Source: DSXH01 sp964532065
Lineage (GTDB): Bacteria > Bacteroidota > Ignavibacteria > Ignavibacteriales > Melioribacteraceae
Length of the DNA stretch: 64,000 nt
Assembly (NCBI GenBank): GCA_964532065.1
Contig: CAZHHG010000004.1
Location: 38,367-102,366 of the forward strand
Reading direction: 5' to 3'
The position numbers were made by a program, and so were the translations under genes. This document shows, in pieces, positions 9,210 to 18,258 of the stretch; the first letter of the stretch is position 1, and the number at the start of each line of letters is the position of its first letter. The notes under the pieces are model-generated. The model was not told where the DNA came from and made no database searches. It saw only the letters and a list, made by a program, of their open reading frames with translations.

Positions 9210-10430
9210 GTGAGTGGAACTAATATTCTAAAATTTTCTTTTCTTTTTATTCTACTCTTAAGTTTTACAGGATGCAAACCGCTTGAGACCGATAGCGGAA
9301 TGGAAGGTTTTTCAATCTGTCTCGGAGAGTTTCCGGACTTCGACCAGGCCGAGTTGTTTAAGTCGAAACTTGATATTCAATTGTGGAGCAGAACGATAAT
9401 CAAGTCGGATGAGGGTCGTCATTTGCTGCTTATCGGAAATTTCGATTCCTCCTTTGATGCGGGTAATGAAGCTCTGGATTTGTTCCGTAAAGGACTTATT
9501 ACCAATTATAAAATTTTCGAAAACGGAAAATTCGTCTACGATGATTTTTCAAACGTTATGTTTGTAGCCAGGTATCAGGGAAGACCTTCTGTTTACAAGT
9601 ACAACTTGATGACAAGGCAATCCAAATTATTCTGGAGTCGTTGGGGAAGAAAGGTTATTTCGTTAAACCACTCAGCAGACCGGAGCTATCTCTTTTTTGT
9701 AACAGCTTTAGGCTACGGCAAACAGGGTAGTTTTTCTTATGTGCGTGATGCACGTGTTTACCGTTTTAAAAGTTCTGCTGAGGAAGTGGATGAATTAACG
9801 GAATTAGGTACCGGACTGCAGATTTATACTTACTGGGATGCAAAGGATACTTTTAAAGTTAATTTTACAAAACCTGACTCAATTAACTCAGACATTCTGA
9901 TTCAGGAAATTTCTTCGTATCTGTATGATGGAAAAGTAGTAGATCGCAAAAATCGTACTTTCAGTTTGACTAGCGAAGGATTTCCTAGGCCCCCTTCAAT
10001 TCAGCCCCGGCTTCTCTCCGGTTCTATGGCAAAATCTATTCGACTTGCCCGTCACGAAAACCAGTCTTATATTTATTTGCGGGACTTGAAAGAAGGATCC
10101 GAGGTATTGATCGGTAGCTTTAGCGGAGAATTGTCCGATTCAAGATGGTCTTTGGATGATAATCATCTCTTCCTTATTGTCAGAAATAGAATTGTTAAGA
10201 GGGGAAAAACCGAGGAGCAGAATGATTTAATGATTATTGATACTTCTCAGAAGAAGCTGGTCAGGACTTTTCACTCAAATTATTATCAGAATTTATTAGT
10301 TCACGGAAACTTCTTATTTTATGACAGCCGATCCGGCACAGATTCCTACATTACGATATATGATTATCTTAATGATGATGTTTTCGACGAAATCAGATTA
10401 CCCGGCGGATGCGGTATAAACAAACTTTAA
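9210..10430 (+). CDS. lipoprotein with SPOR-like and beta-propeller-like regions
   Basis: A 406-residue exported protein starting at GTG. The signal peptide ends in a lipobox (FTGC, Cys at about 22), so it is probably a lipoprotein. Residues about 33-105 (FSICLGEFPDFDQAE ... LLLIGNFDSSFDAG) have the two-repeat pattern of SPOR domains, which bind denuded peptidoglycan. The remainder is rich in short beta strands with a blade-like spacing, suggesting a WD40/TolB-like propeller. It lies 10 bp before the msbA-like gene, in the envelope part of the operon. SPOR and propeller calls are by eye; function unknown. Confidence 0.65.
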   Translation: MSGTNILKFSFLFILLLSFTGCKPLETDSGMEGFSICLGEFPDFDQAELFKSKLDIQLWSRTIIKSDEGRHLLLIGNFDSSFDAGNEALDLFRKGLITNYKIFENGKFVYDDFSNVMFVARYQGRPSVYKYNLMTRQSKLFWSRWGRKVISLNHSADRSYLFFVTALGYGKQGSFSYVRDARVYRFKSSAEEVDELTELGTGLQIYTYWDAKDTFKVNFTKPDSINSDILIQEISSYLYDGKVVDRKNRTFSLTSEGFPRPPSIQPRLLSGSMAKSIRLARHENQSYIYLRDLKEGSEVLIGSFSGELSDSRWSLDDNHLFLIVRNRIVKRGKTEEQNDLMIIDTSQKKLVRTFHSNYYQNLLVHGNFLFYDSRSGTDSYITIYDYLNDDVFDEIRLPGGCGINKL

Positions 10431-10440
10431 TGCAGAAATA

Positions 10441-12309
10441 ATGAAAACTTACTTAAGAATTCTCAGCTATGTAAAACCGTACTGGAAGCACCTTTCGGCA
10501 TCCGTTNNNNNNNNNNCCGTTTTATTCTCTATTTTCCAGGCATTACTCAACGGTGCATCGATTTATCTTGCCATTCCGCTCCTCGATACATTGTTTCAGC
10601 AGGCCGGAGTAGCTGCTGCCGGTTCACAAAATGTTCAGCAGGAATTAGGACAAAAAGCAAGCGGCTGGTTGAGTAGTATAATTAACGACGCGATCAATTA
10701 TTTTAAGAGCATAATATTCAGCGGAACAACCTCAGAAATACTTCTGAAGATCTGTATCCTCATTGTTATCGCATTCCTAGGTAAAAACCTGTTCGGGTAC
10801 CTTCAATCTTATTACCTTGCTTTTGTTGAACAGGGAATGATACGTGACCTTCGGAATGAATCCTACCGTCACCTTCATAAACTTCCGATGAGCTATTTTA
10901 AGAACGAAAAGACGGGTAACCTTATCTCCCGAATTACAAACGATGTTAATATGGTTAATACAAGTGTCTCGGCTGTTTTCCTGAATATGATACGCGAACC
11001 GTTAACTATTATCGTGTTCATTGCAATTGCAGTCTCCATCAGCTGGCAGCTGACGCTTTTCTCTTTTATCGTCCTTCCGTTTTCTCTAATCATAATTAGT
11101 TACATCGGATTGATTCTGCGTAAGCAGAGCGGGTTACTTCAGCAGAAAATGGCGGATATTACAACGAATCTTCACGAGACAATTACCGGTGTGAAAATCG
11201 TTAAAGCATTCGGAATGGAGGAGTATGAGAATAAAAAGTTTTTCGGGGAGACGAATAAATTCTTCAGACTGGTTCTTAAGATAACACGGATACGAAACAT
11301 ATCAAGCCCGGTTACCGAATTCTTAAGTGTTATTGTAGGTGTAGTTATTATTTATTTCGGTGCTCAGCTTGTGCTGGTTGATAAAACAATCAAGCCTAGT
11401 GAGTTTATAACATTCCTATTTGCAATTTTTCAGCTGATGCCGCCTGTAAAAGAATTGAGTAGTGTAAACAACAGGATACAGGAATCGAGCGCGGCTGCCG
11501 ACAGAATCTTTGAGATTCTTGATACCGAGCCGGGTATTAAAAATACCGCGAAGCCGGTTGAGATCTCTTCATTTAATGACAAAATAGTATTTGAGAAAGT
11601 CTCATTCCTTTATGAAGATTCAGGTGAAGCTGTTCTTGACCGGATAAGTCTGGAAGTTAAGAGAGGATCGGTTCTTGCAATTGTTGGAAGCAGCGGGGCC
11701 GGTAAAACCACTATGGTAGATCTATTACCGCGCTTCTACGATCCTACTTCCGGGAGGATTCTTCTGGACAATATTGATATAAAGCAGATCAGGTTGGAGG
11801 ATCTCAGGAAATTGATGGGAATTGTTACTCAGGAAACAGTTCTATTTAACGAATCGGTCAGAAGTAATATAGCTTATGGCCTGGATGATTATCCCGAAGA
11901 GAAATTGATTGAATCGGCAAAAGCCGCAAACGCGCATAATTTTATAATGGAACTACCAAAAGGATACGATACAGTAATTGGCGAGAAAGGAACTAAACTC
12001 TCCGGCGGGCAGAGACAGCGTATTTCTATTGCAAGGGCGCTCCTTAAAAATCCACCGATCATGATACTTGATGAAGCTACATCTTCTCTCGATAACGAAT
12101 CGGAGGTTCTGGTTCAGGAAGCGATTGAGCGGCTGATGTTCGACCGAACCACGTTTGTAATTGCACACCGGCTCAGCACAATCAGGAATTCAGATAGAAT
12201 CATTGTGCTCGATCGGGGTAAAATTGTCCAGGATGGCAAACACGAAGCCCTGCTGGCCGATGAGAAAGGAATCTATCGGAAATTATATGAACTTCAGTTC
12301 AGAGATTGA
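10441..12309 (+). CDS. msbA: MsbA-type ABC exporter (lipid A/LPS flippase), contains assembly gap
   Basis: A fused membrane plus ATPase half-transporter of about 622 residues, the MsbA/LmrA type that moves lipid A-core across the inner membrane. The membrane domain covers about residues 15-350 and the nucleotide-binding domain 380-620: Walker A GSSGAGKTT, signature LSGGQRQR, Walker B IMILDEATSSLD, and the H-loop in IAHRLST. Ten N bases at codons 23-26 interrupt the first membrane helix; the frame is continuous with ten bases. The lipid A and O-antigen neighbours support an LPS role, but the substrate is inferred. Confidence 0.9.
   Translation: MKTYLRILSYVKPYWKHLSASVXXXXVLFSIFQALLNGASIYLAIPLLDTLFQQAGVAAAGSQNVQQELGQKASGWLSSIINDAINYFKSIIFSGTTSEILLKICILIVIAFLGKNLFGYLQSYYLAFVEQGMIRDLRNESYRHLHKLPMSYFKNEKTGNLISRITNDVNMVNTSVSAVFLNMIREPLTIIVFIAIAVSISWQLTLFSFIVLPFSLIIISYIGLILRKQSGLLQQKMADITTNLHETITGVKIVKAFGMEEYENKKFFGETNKFFRLVLKITRIRNISSPVTEFLSVIVGVVIIYFGAQLVLVDKTIKPSEFITFLFAIFQLMPPVKELSSVNNRIQESSAAADRIFEILDTEPGIKNTAKPVEISSFNDKIVFEKVSFLYEDSGEAVLDRISLEVKRGSVLAIVGSSGAGKTTMVDLLPRFYDPTSGRILLDNIDIKQIRLEDLRKLMGIVTQETVLFNESVRSNIAYGLDDYPEEKLIESAKAANAHNFIMELPKGYDTVIGEKGTKLSGGQRQRISIARALLKNPPIMILDEATSSLDNESEVLVQEAIERLMFDRTTFVIAHRLSTIRNSDRIIVLDRGKIVQDGKHEALLADEKGIYRKLYELQFRD
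10507..10516. other. assembly gap (10 N) inside msbA-like gene
   Basis: Ten unresolved bases in the first membrane helix. Both flanks belong to the same ABC transporter, so the join is right. A length of 1 modulo 3 keeps the frame, which ten satisfies. Confidence 0.99.
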
Positions 12310-14349
12310 ATTTGACAAAAACAATTAGTCCGGTGATAAATAAGTTCGATCGGGTACTGTTTGCGTTCATACTTATTTTTCTGGCAAGTATGACCAATTC
12401 CATCTTTCTAAATCAGATCGGATATTTCGGGGCGCTGTTTATGCTTCTTGCCCGATGGTATAAAACCGGTGAAAATAAATTTTTCCGCACAGGTCTGGAA
12501 ATCCCTTTCATTTTATTTTTGACTACCGAACTGGTGTCGGCTCTATTTTCTATAAATCAATCCCAGGCGTTTACAATATTTTTTAAACGATTGCTTCTTA
12601 TACCCGTAGTTTACATGATAGCAGCTTCGGCCGACAGCGACGAGAAAGCAAAGCTCTTTTTTAAGGTCTTTGTTGTTGCTGCTCTATTAACCGTCGTTGT
12701 TTATCTCGGGATTGCATACCGCCATTATTTCTTGCAGCTCTACCGACTGGAATCGAAAGGCCCTTCTGTCTTTCAATATGTTATGACTGCCGGCGGATTA
12801 ATGAGTTTTATTGTAATAATACTTTTTGCTTTTCTGGTAAATGAAAAAACAGAATTGAAGTACAAAGTGCTTATCATAATCTCATTTATGANNNNNNNNN
12901 NTTGGTGCTTTTGCCGGAATCCTGTTCATCCTCATGATGAAAAAATACTGGAAGCTTTTAACACTTCTCGCAGGAGCGTTTATATTACTTCTTTTTGTAT
13001 CCGAGAAGGAGAGTAAAATCTGGTCAATTAATCCCGAAAATTTTGAAAAGGATCAGATTTCATTTGATACTGAGGGAAGAGCGGTCAGCTTTTATAAGTC
13101 CGGCTCAGTTATTTATGTTGCTGATTATGAGAAGGGTGTATCAGTTTATAATATGTCGGGTAATCTGATTCATTCAATTCCGACTGAAGCGCCGGCAACC
13201 AGAATAGAATTGTGGAAACCGGGATTTGTACTTATCTACCTAATCGATTCACGTTTTCATATAGGCGAATTATTCGGGGAAGGAAAAATAAAACTGATAT
13301 CCTCATCTCAGACCCCCGGATTAACCCGTGATCTGGAATTCAATAATTCCCGCTTCTATACAGCCGATTTCGACAGCGGACTAACAGTATACAATGATCC
13401 ACTTGATCTGAGCGATAGAATCCGTTACCAGCAACTTGAAGGAATTGCCAGGGTGAGTGCCGACTCTTCCGGAATCGCAACTTATGATATAAAACGAAGC
13501 CTTCTTTCGGTGTACGGATTTGACGTTGATAAGTCGCTCAGACTCATCGATACCGTGACAGTTAGAACACCCACATTCTATGTGTGGAAATTTGGTCAGA
13601 CAATTTTATTCCAGACAGATAAAAATCTTCTTCATTATCAATTACAGGAAGATAATTTAACATTAATTAAGGAATACGACATTCAGGGAATATTCAGAAT
13701 TGATGAAAGTGGTGATAAATTATTCGCAGCAACAGTCGGAGGCAGATTTTATAAAATTGAATTGAATGATGAAGAAATTAAATTTGATCTATTTCTTGAT
13801 ATTGAAAAAAATATAACCGACTTTGCCTCAGGTGGCGACCGGCTGGTCTACAGCACTCTTAAATTAAACCGCCTGGCTTCCATCATCGATCCTTATCACG
13901 AAACAAATATCGAACGGTTGCATCTCTGGAGAACAGGATTTAAGATTCTTGCCGATTATCCTCTCTTTGGTGTCGGGGATATCGACCTCGGCCAAATCTA
14001 TTCGGAATACAAGCCTGAATACGTTAAAGAGAATTACGGCCATCTTCACAATAACTATATCCACTTCCTGGTAATTCTGGGTATTGCCGGTTTTATAATA
14101 GTTATATATCTCCTCTATTCAATTTTCGCTCTCAATCTGAGAATATATAAACATTTGAAAGACATTCCATTCTCCTCATCATATTCTCTCGGAACTCTGG
14201 GTGCGTTTACAGGATTTCTGGTCTCGGGCCTCGCTGAATGGAATTTCGGCGACCAGGAAATTATTACTATGGTTTGGTTTACACTTGGACTTAATATTGC
14301 TTTTTATAAGATGTATATTAAAGACGGAATTAATAAAAATCCGGAGTGA
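12306..14349 (+). CDS. O-antigen ligase/polymerase (WaaL/Wzy family) with inserted beta-propeller; interrupted by assembly gap
   Basis: A multi-pass membrane protein of the O-antigen ligase family, which joins or polymerises O-antigen on the periplasmic face. The TTG start overlaps the msbA stop. The first part (12306-12891) holds about six membrane helices. Ten N follow at 12892-12901, and the reading frame changes across them, so the true gap should be a multiple of three. The second part continues with a membrane helix, then about 290 residues of beta-rich sequence (about 13006-13880) with repeated YVADYEKGVSVY / YTADFDSGLTVY blades, then the Wzy_C signature: RLHLWRTG, DYPLFGVGD and HLHNNYIHF, and two to three last helices. 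The total of about 680 residues compares with 400-450 for ordinary members. The insert is the notable feature; see findings. Confidence 0.85.
12892..12901. other. assembly gap (10 N) inside O-antigen ligase gene
   Basis: Ten unresolved bases. The upstream frame and the downstream frame differ by one, so the real missing length should be 0 modulo 3 (for example 9 or 12) if the gene is intact. The flanks read as one membrane helix region, so a frameshifted pseudogene need not be assumed. Confidence 0.98.
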
Positions 14350-15116
14350 GTTTATTGCTAAAAATTTCCTCCATAATAATTGCCAGGAACGAGGAATTGA
14401 ATATAAAGCGATGTCTCGATAGCCAGATAGGTGTTGTTGATGATATCGTTCTTATTATTGATTCAAGCACTACCGATAATACATTTAAAATCGCCTCGGC
14501 TTACCCCGGCATTCATTGCGAAGTTGTTGAATGGAAAGGGTATGCCGAAACAAAAAATTATGCGCTCGGATTAACGCGCAACGACTGGGTTCTGTGGATT
14601 GATGCGGATGAAGAATTAACAATGGAATTACGATCGGAACTCGGTGTATTTAAGCACTCGAACCCCGGATATAACGCCTATTCGGTTGCACGCAGGGCCT
14701 TTTTCCTTGGCAAGTGGATAAAACATAGCGGCTGGTATCCTTCCAGGGTTGTGAGGCTCTTTAATAAGAATTTTGCCGGGTTTAATAGTAAGTCGGTCCA
14801 TGAAGGTCTTGATGTTAAAGGCGGGATCGGGATTCTTAAGAACGATTTGAATCATTTTACTGATCCTACCATCGAACACTATTTCAGCAAATTCAATACC
14901 TATACTTCACTTGCGGCAAAGGACCTATTTGAAAAGAGGCGAAAAGTCTCTGTTGGTGATTTTTTGATAAGACCGGTTTTTCTTTTTTTCAAAATGTATA
15001 TCTTACGTTTGGGATTTTTGGACGGGATACACGGATTAATCCTGGCTCTTTTCTCGTCTTCATATGTCTTTACAAAGTATGCAAAACTTTGGGAACTAAA
15101 TAGAAAAATAAAATGA
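14346..15116 (+). CDS. family 2 glycosyltransferase, LPS-core type
   Basis: A 256-residue GT2 enzyme resembling WaaE/KdtX-type LPS core glycosyltransferases, which add a sugar from a nucleotide donor on the cytosolic side. The GT-A nucleotide fold starts at SIIIARNEELNI (about residue 10), the metal-binding motif is WIDADEE (about 80), and a hydrophobic segment near residues 205-240 suggests membrane association. It starts at GTG inside the stop of the O-antigen ligase gene and ends overlapping the nadK start by 4 bp. The acceptor is not known. An alternative TTG start lies nine bases downstream. Confidence 0.88.
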   Translation: MSLLLKISSIIIARNEELNIKRCLDSQIGVVDDIVLIIDSSTTDNTFKIASAYPGIHCEVVEWKGYAETKNYALGLTRNDWVLWIDADEELTMELRSELGVFKHSNPGYNAYSVARRAFFLGKWIKHSGWYPSRVVRLFNKNFAGFNSKSVHEGLDVKGGIGILKNDLNHFTDPTIEHYFSKFNTYTSLAAKDLFEKRRKVSVGDFLIRPVFLFFKMYILRLGFLDGIHGLILALFSSSYVFTKYAKLWELNRKIK

Positions 15117-16000
15117 TTGGAATAATCCCGAATATCGATAAACCTGATATTGTAGGTACGCTATCCCGAATTGTTGAGGACCTTCATAAAAATAATCTTG
15201 ATTATGTTATTAGCAGTTCGATCCTACAATTCGGCAGCAGTTTTAATACCCTCCTTAAAGAATCCAGATTCGTTCCTATCGAAGACCTTATTAGATCCTC
15301 ACATATAGTGATCTCTATTGGGGGGGACGGAACAATGCTCTCTACTGCATATGCTGTAAGGAACAATTCAACCCCGATTCTTGGCGTAAATATCGGCAAA
15401 CTCGGATTTCTTGCCGAGTTCGATGTAAAAAGTTTCTCTGAGTTCATTCCGGAAATAAGAGATAAGAATTATGTTATTGAAGACCGAATGGCACTTGTTG
15501 GAACCATTGAAGAATCTTCCTCTATAGAATTGTATGCAATTAACGATATCGTAATTGATAAGGGCCCCTGGCAGAAAATGATAGAGCTTACGGTAAAAGT
15601 AGACGACGATTATGTCTCTACATTCTCGGCCGACGGAGTAATAATAGCTACGCCTACCGGCTCAACCGGATACTCGCTTTCAACGGGAGGACCAGTAGTT
15701 AATCCGCGTGCCGATGTTATAACACTTTGCCCAATTGCACCTCACACTCTTACTATGCGTCCGCTGGTGATTTCAAGCGATCAGAAAGTAACTATTCTTG
15801 TTAAATCGCTACACCAGAAAATTCAGGTTAGCTGCGACGGTCAGAGGGTTCACTCATATAATTCCCCATCTGCAATTCATATCTTTAAAAGCGACAAACC
15901 TTTTAAACTGGTCCACTCCAGTAAAACAAATTATTTCGAGATACTTCGAAATAAGCTATACTGGGGACTTGATGTAAGAAAAACCAATAATTCCTTATAG
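15113..16000 (+). CDS. nadK: NAD kinase
   Basis: Phosphorylates NAD+ to NADP+. The 295-residue product has the GGDGTML motif (about residue 70), the NIGKLGFLAEF segment (about 93-103) and the C-terminal TPTGSTGYSLSTGGP loop (about 180-194), all diagnostic. The ATG overlaps the glycosyltransferase stop (ATGA), which puts a housekeeping enzyme in the envelope operon. Length is normal. Confidence 0.96.
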   Translation: MIGIIPNIDKPDIVGTLSRIVEDLHKNNLDYVISSSILQFGSSFNTLLKESRFVPIEDLIRSSHIVISIGGDGTMLSTAYAVRNNSTPILGVNIGKLGFLAEFDVKSFSEFIPEIRDKNYVIEDRMALVGTIEESSSIELYAINDIVIDKGPWQKMIELTVKVDDDYVSTFSADGVIIATPTGSTGYSLSTGGPVVNPRADVITLCPIAPHTLTMRPLVISSDQKVTILVKSLHQKIQVSCDGQRVHSYNSPSAIHIFKSDKPFKLVHSSKTNYFEILRNKLYWGLDVRKTNNSL

Positions 16001-16008
16001 GTGGCACA

Positions 16009-16512
16009 ATGAAAAATACTTTTCTCTTTCTGATTCTTTTCAGTATGATTATCGCCGCACAGGAAAAGAATAAAATGATTAACGATGAACGTTCAGGTAA
16101 ACCGATTCTGATTGGATTTTGCGACAGAACCGCTTTTGCGGATACTAATTTTGCATGGTGGTACGATTCGGAGTATCAGAATTATGAAACCGATAAAGGA
16201 GTGATCGATTCTTTAAAGGGTAAAATTGGTGATCTAACTATCACAATAGTTATGGCTACATGGTGCAGCGACAGCCGTAGGGAGGTCCCGCGTTTCTTTA
16301 GAATACTTGACGAATTGAATTACGGAACGGATAATCTTAAAATGATCTGCGTCGATAGGAAAAAAGAGAGTCCCGAAGGAAATGTTCAGTCAATGGATAT
16401 TAAATTTGTCCCGACATTTGTTTTTAACCGGGGAGGAACTGAGGTCGGTAGAATAATTGAAACACCAAATAGTACTCTCGAAAGGGATCTTAAAGAAATT
16501 GTTTATAGATAA
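16009..16512 (+). CDS. secreted thioredoxin-like protein with a single-Cys active site
   Basis: A 167-residue thioredoxin-fold protein with an N-terminal signal peptide (about residues 1-18), so probably periplasmic. The active-site region reads ATWCSDSRREVPRFF (about 84-98). The second cysteine of the usual CxxC is replaced by serine, which removes normal dithiol oxidoreductase chemistry. The following VPTFVFNRGG holds the conserved cis-proline. It is the last gene before the bidirectional terminator. A chaperone-like, monothiol or Trx-like binding role is possible; not determined. Confidence 0.75.
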   Translation: MKNTFLFLILFSMIIAAQEKNKMINDERSGKPILIGFCDRTAFADTNFAWWYDSEYQNYETDKGVIDSLKGKIGDLTITIVMATWCSDSRREVPRFFRILDELNYGTDNLKMICVDRKKESPEGNVQSMDIKFVPTFVFNRGGTEVGRIIETPNSTLERDLKEIVYR

Positions 16513-16544
16513 AAAAAATACCGGATCAGCTCCGGTATTTTTTT
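16512..16544. terminator. bidirectional intrinsic terminator
   Basis: A perfect inverted repeat: arms 16512-16525 and 16531-16544 (core AATACCGGA / TCCGGTATT) with a five-base loop, flanked by A and T runs on each side. It sits between the convergent thioredoxin-like gene (+) and kamA (-) and can stop both. Confidence 0.9.
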
Positions 16545-16562
16545 ATCATATCATTTTATAAA

Positions 16563-17765
16563 TCAGTTCTTGCTTGGTTCCATTGTTGTAACTTTAACCT
16601 CAGAAACATCCTTGTAGTTTTTCGGTTTCCTGGAAGATCCGTTTTTCTTAGCAGTAATTTCAACCTCGATTTTTTCCGTATCGTTTTTCTTCCCATTACC
16701 GTTTCCGTTCCCATTTCCGTTACTGCTCTTCGATTCATGATAGGCATAAATCTGGTTTTTGAAATTTCTGAGCACAATACTGTTTTCATCCTTGTGAAGT
16801 ACATATTGAGGTAATATCGGAATTTTACCTCCGCCCCCGGGTGCGTCGATTACAAAGTGAGGAATTGCAAGCCCGCTTATATTACCGCGAAGTGCAAACA
16901 TGATCTCCAGGCCTTTATCGATAGATGTTCGGAAATGATTTGCTCCTCTTGTTTCATCGGCCATATAAAGATAATATGGTTTGACTCTGATTTTAAGCAG
17001 CTTTGTAAAGAGTTCTCTCATTACTTCTGCGTCATCGTTAACACCTTTCATCAGAACCGACTGATTTTGAACCGGGCACCCTGCATTAGCAAGCATTTCG
17101 CATGCTTTTGTACTTTCAGGTGTAATTTCCCACGGATGATTAAAATGCGTATTTATATAGATCGGGTGATACTTCTTAAGCATTTCGCACAGCTTTGGTG
17201 TTATCCTGTGGGGAAGTACACACGGCATCTTTGTGCCGAGCCGGATAATTTCTATATGAGGGATGGAACGTAACCGCTGGAGTATTTTCTCGAGCATTGT
17301 ATCTGTTAACATAAGTGGATCGCCGCCGGACATAATTACGTCCCTGATCTCTTTATGTTCTTCGAGATATTTAAATGCGGATTCCAGTTGCCTCATAGAA
17401 ATTTTATCTGAGTTACCCACTTTCCTTTTACGCGTGCAGAATCTGCAATACATACCGCACTGACTGGTAGTAAGGAATAGAGCACGATCGGGGTACCTGT
17501 GAGTAATATTGGGGACAGGACTCATGGCGTCCTCCTGAAGAGGATCTTCGTAACCGTCCAGGTCTTCGAGCTCCTGAACATCGGGAACGCACTGAAGCCA
17601 GATCGGATCACCAGGATAACGGATCAGACTAAGGTAATAAGGATTTATTCTCGCCTGGAAGAATTCGTCTAGACCTTCTGCGACCTTCCGGTCTATGTTG
17701 AACTTCTCTACAAGTTGATCAACCGTATGAATGCTGTCTCTAACCATTTGCTGCCAGAGTTCCAT
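16563..17765 (-). CDS. kamA: lysine 2,3-aminomutase (KamA family)
   Basis: Radical-SAM and PLP enzyme that converts L-lysine to L-beta-lysine. The 400-residue product has the cluster motif CGMYCRFC (C-x3-C-x2-C, about residues 102-109), the PLP-lysine motif DAPGGGGK (about 310-317) and an aspartate at the position of Asp293 of the Clostridium enzyme (YLYMADET). Asp330 of that enzyme corresponds to the Asp in VIDAPGGGGK. Both bind the substrate epsilon-amino group, so lysine specificity seems kept. The C-terminus has an unusual Asn-Gly repeat followed by a charged tail. It is last in an operon with a GNAT enzyme (22 bp upstream) and two ATP-grasp ligases. Confidence 0.92.
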   Translation of the reverse strand: MELWQQMVRDSIHTVDQLVEKFNIDRKVAEGLDEFFQARINPYYLSLIRYPGDPIWLQCVPDVQELEDLDGYEDPLQEDAMSPVPNITHRYPDRALFLTTSQCGMYCRFCTRKRKVGNSDKISMRQLESAFKYLEEHKEIRDVIMSGGDPLMLTDTMLEKILQRLRSIPHIEIIRLGTKMPCVLPHRITPKLCEMLKKYHPIYINTHFNHPWEITPESTKACEMLANAGCPVQNQSVLMKGVNDDAEVMRELFTKLLKIRVKPYYLYMADETRGANHFRTSIDKGLEIMFALRGNISGLAIPHFVIDAPGGGGKIPILPQYVLHKDENSIVLRNFKNQIYAYHESKSSNGNGNGNGNGKKNDTEKIEVEITAKKNGSSRKPKNYKDVSEVKVTTMEPSKN

Positions 17766-17787
17766 GACATGTGCCCTTTGTGTTTTG

Positions 17788-18258
17788 TTATTTTATATAT
17801 TTTCCGAAAACAATTAAATGATCATTTAGTTTATAGAAATCTCTTATCTCGGCTACTATTGAATAGTTATTCCTGAAATAGAAATTCCTTGTTGCTTCAT
17901 AATTGTCTTTGGAAGAGGTCTCTGCCAGAATCCATCTTCCGTTATTCTCTTTAACAAAACTTTCTGCATGGTTAATAAGCTTTTTCCCGACACCCTTATT
18001 CTGTGTTCTACTATCAACAACAATCCAGAACATATCGAATGTTCCGTCGGTAAGTGCTCTCTTGCCCGTGCAGTGATATCCCAGAATCTTCCCATCCTCA
18101 TCATAAACAAATACGTTATAGTATTCATGATCCGGATTCGCAATCGCTTCATCAATCAGTTCGACTGCAATTTTTTTTTCTTCGGTACTGAAATTATCAG
18201 TCCCTTCGATTATAGTTATTAATTGTTTTCTGTCGTCAGATTGCAGCTTGCGTATCAT
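17788..18258 (-). CDS. GNAT-family N-acetyltransferase
   Basis: A 156-residue single-domain GNAT protein. The acetyl-CoA loop is DSRTQNKGVGKKLINHAE (about residues 83-100), the Q/R-x-x-G-x-G/A pattern, followed by a strand-helix consistent with the fold. It overlaps the upstream ATP-grasp gene by 23 bp and precedes kamA by 22 bp. In Methanosarcina and some bacteria a KamA partner (AblB/YodP) acetylates beta-lysine at N-epsilon to make an osmolyte. This protein is shorter than typical AblB, so the equivalence is inference from context only. Confidence 0.85.
   Translation of the reverse strand: MIRKLQSDDRKQLITIIEGTDNFSTEEKKIAVELIDEAIANPDHEYYNVFVYDEDGKILGYHCTGKRALTDGTFDMFWIVVDSRTQNKGVGKKLINHAESFVKENNGRWILAETSSKDNYEATRNFYFRNNYSIVAEIRDFYKLNDHLIVFGKYIK

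Noticed and set aside
12306..13016. Separate small membrane protein gene ending at 13016
   Set aside because: The part after the N run is an out-of-frame reading of the O-antigen ligase gene; the true frame continues from 12902.
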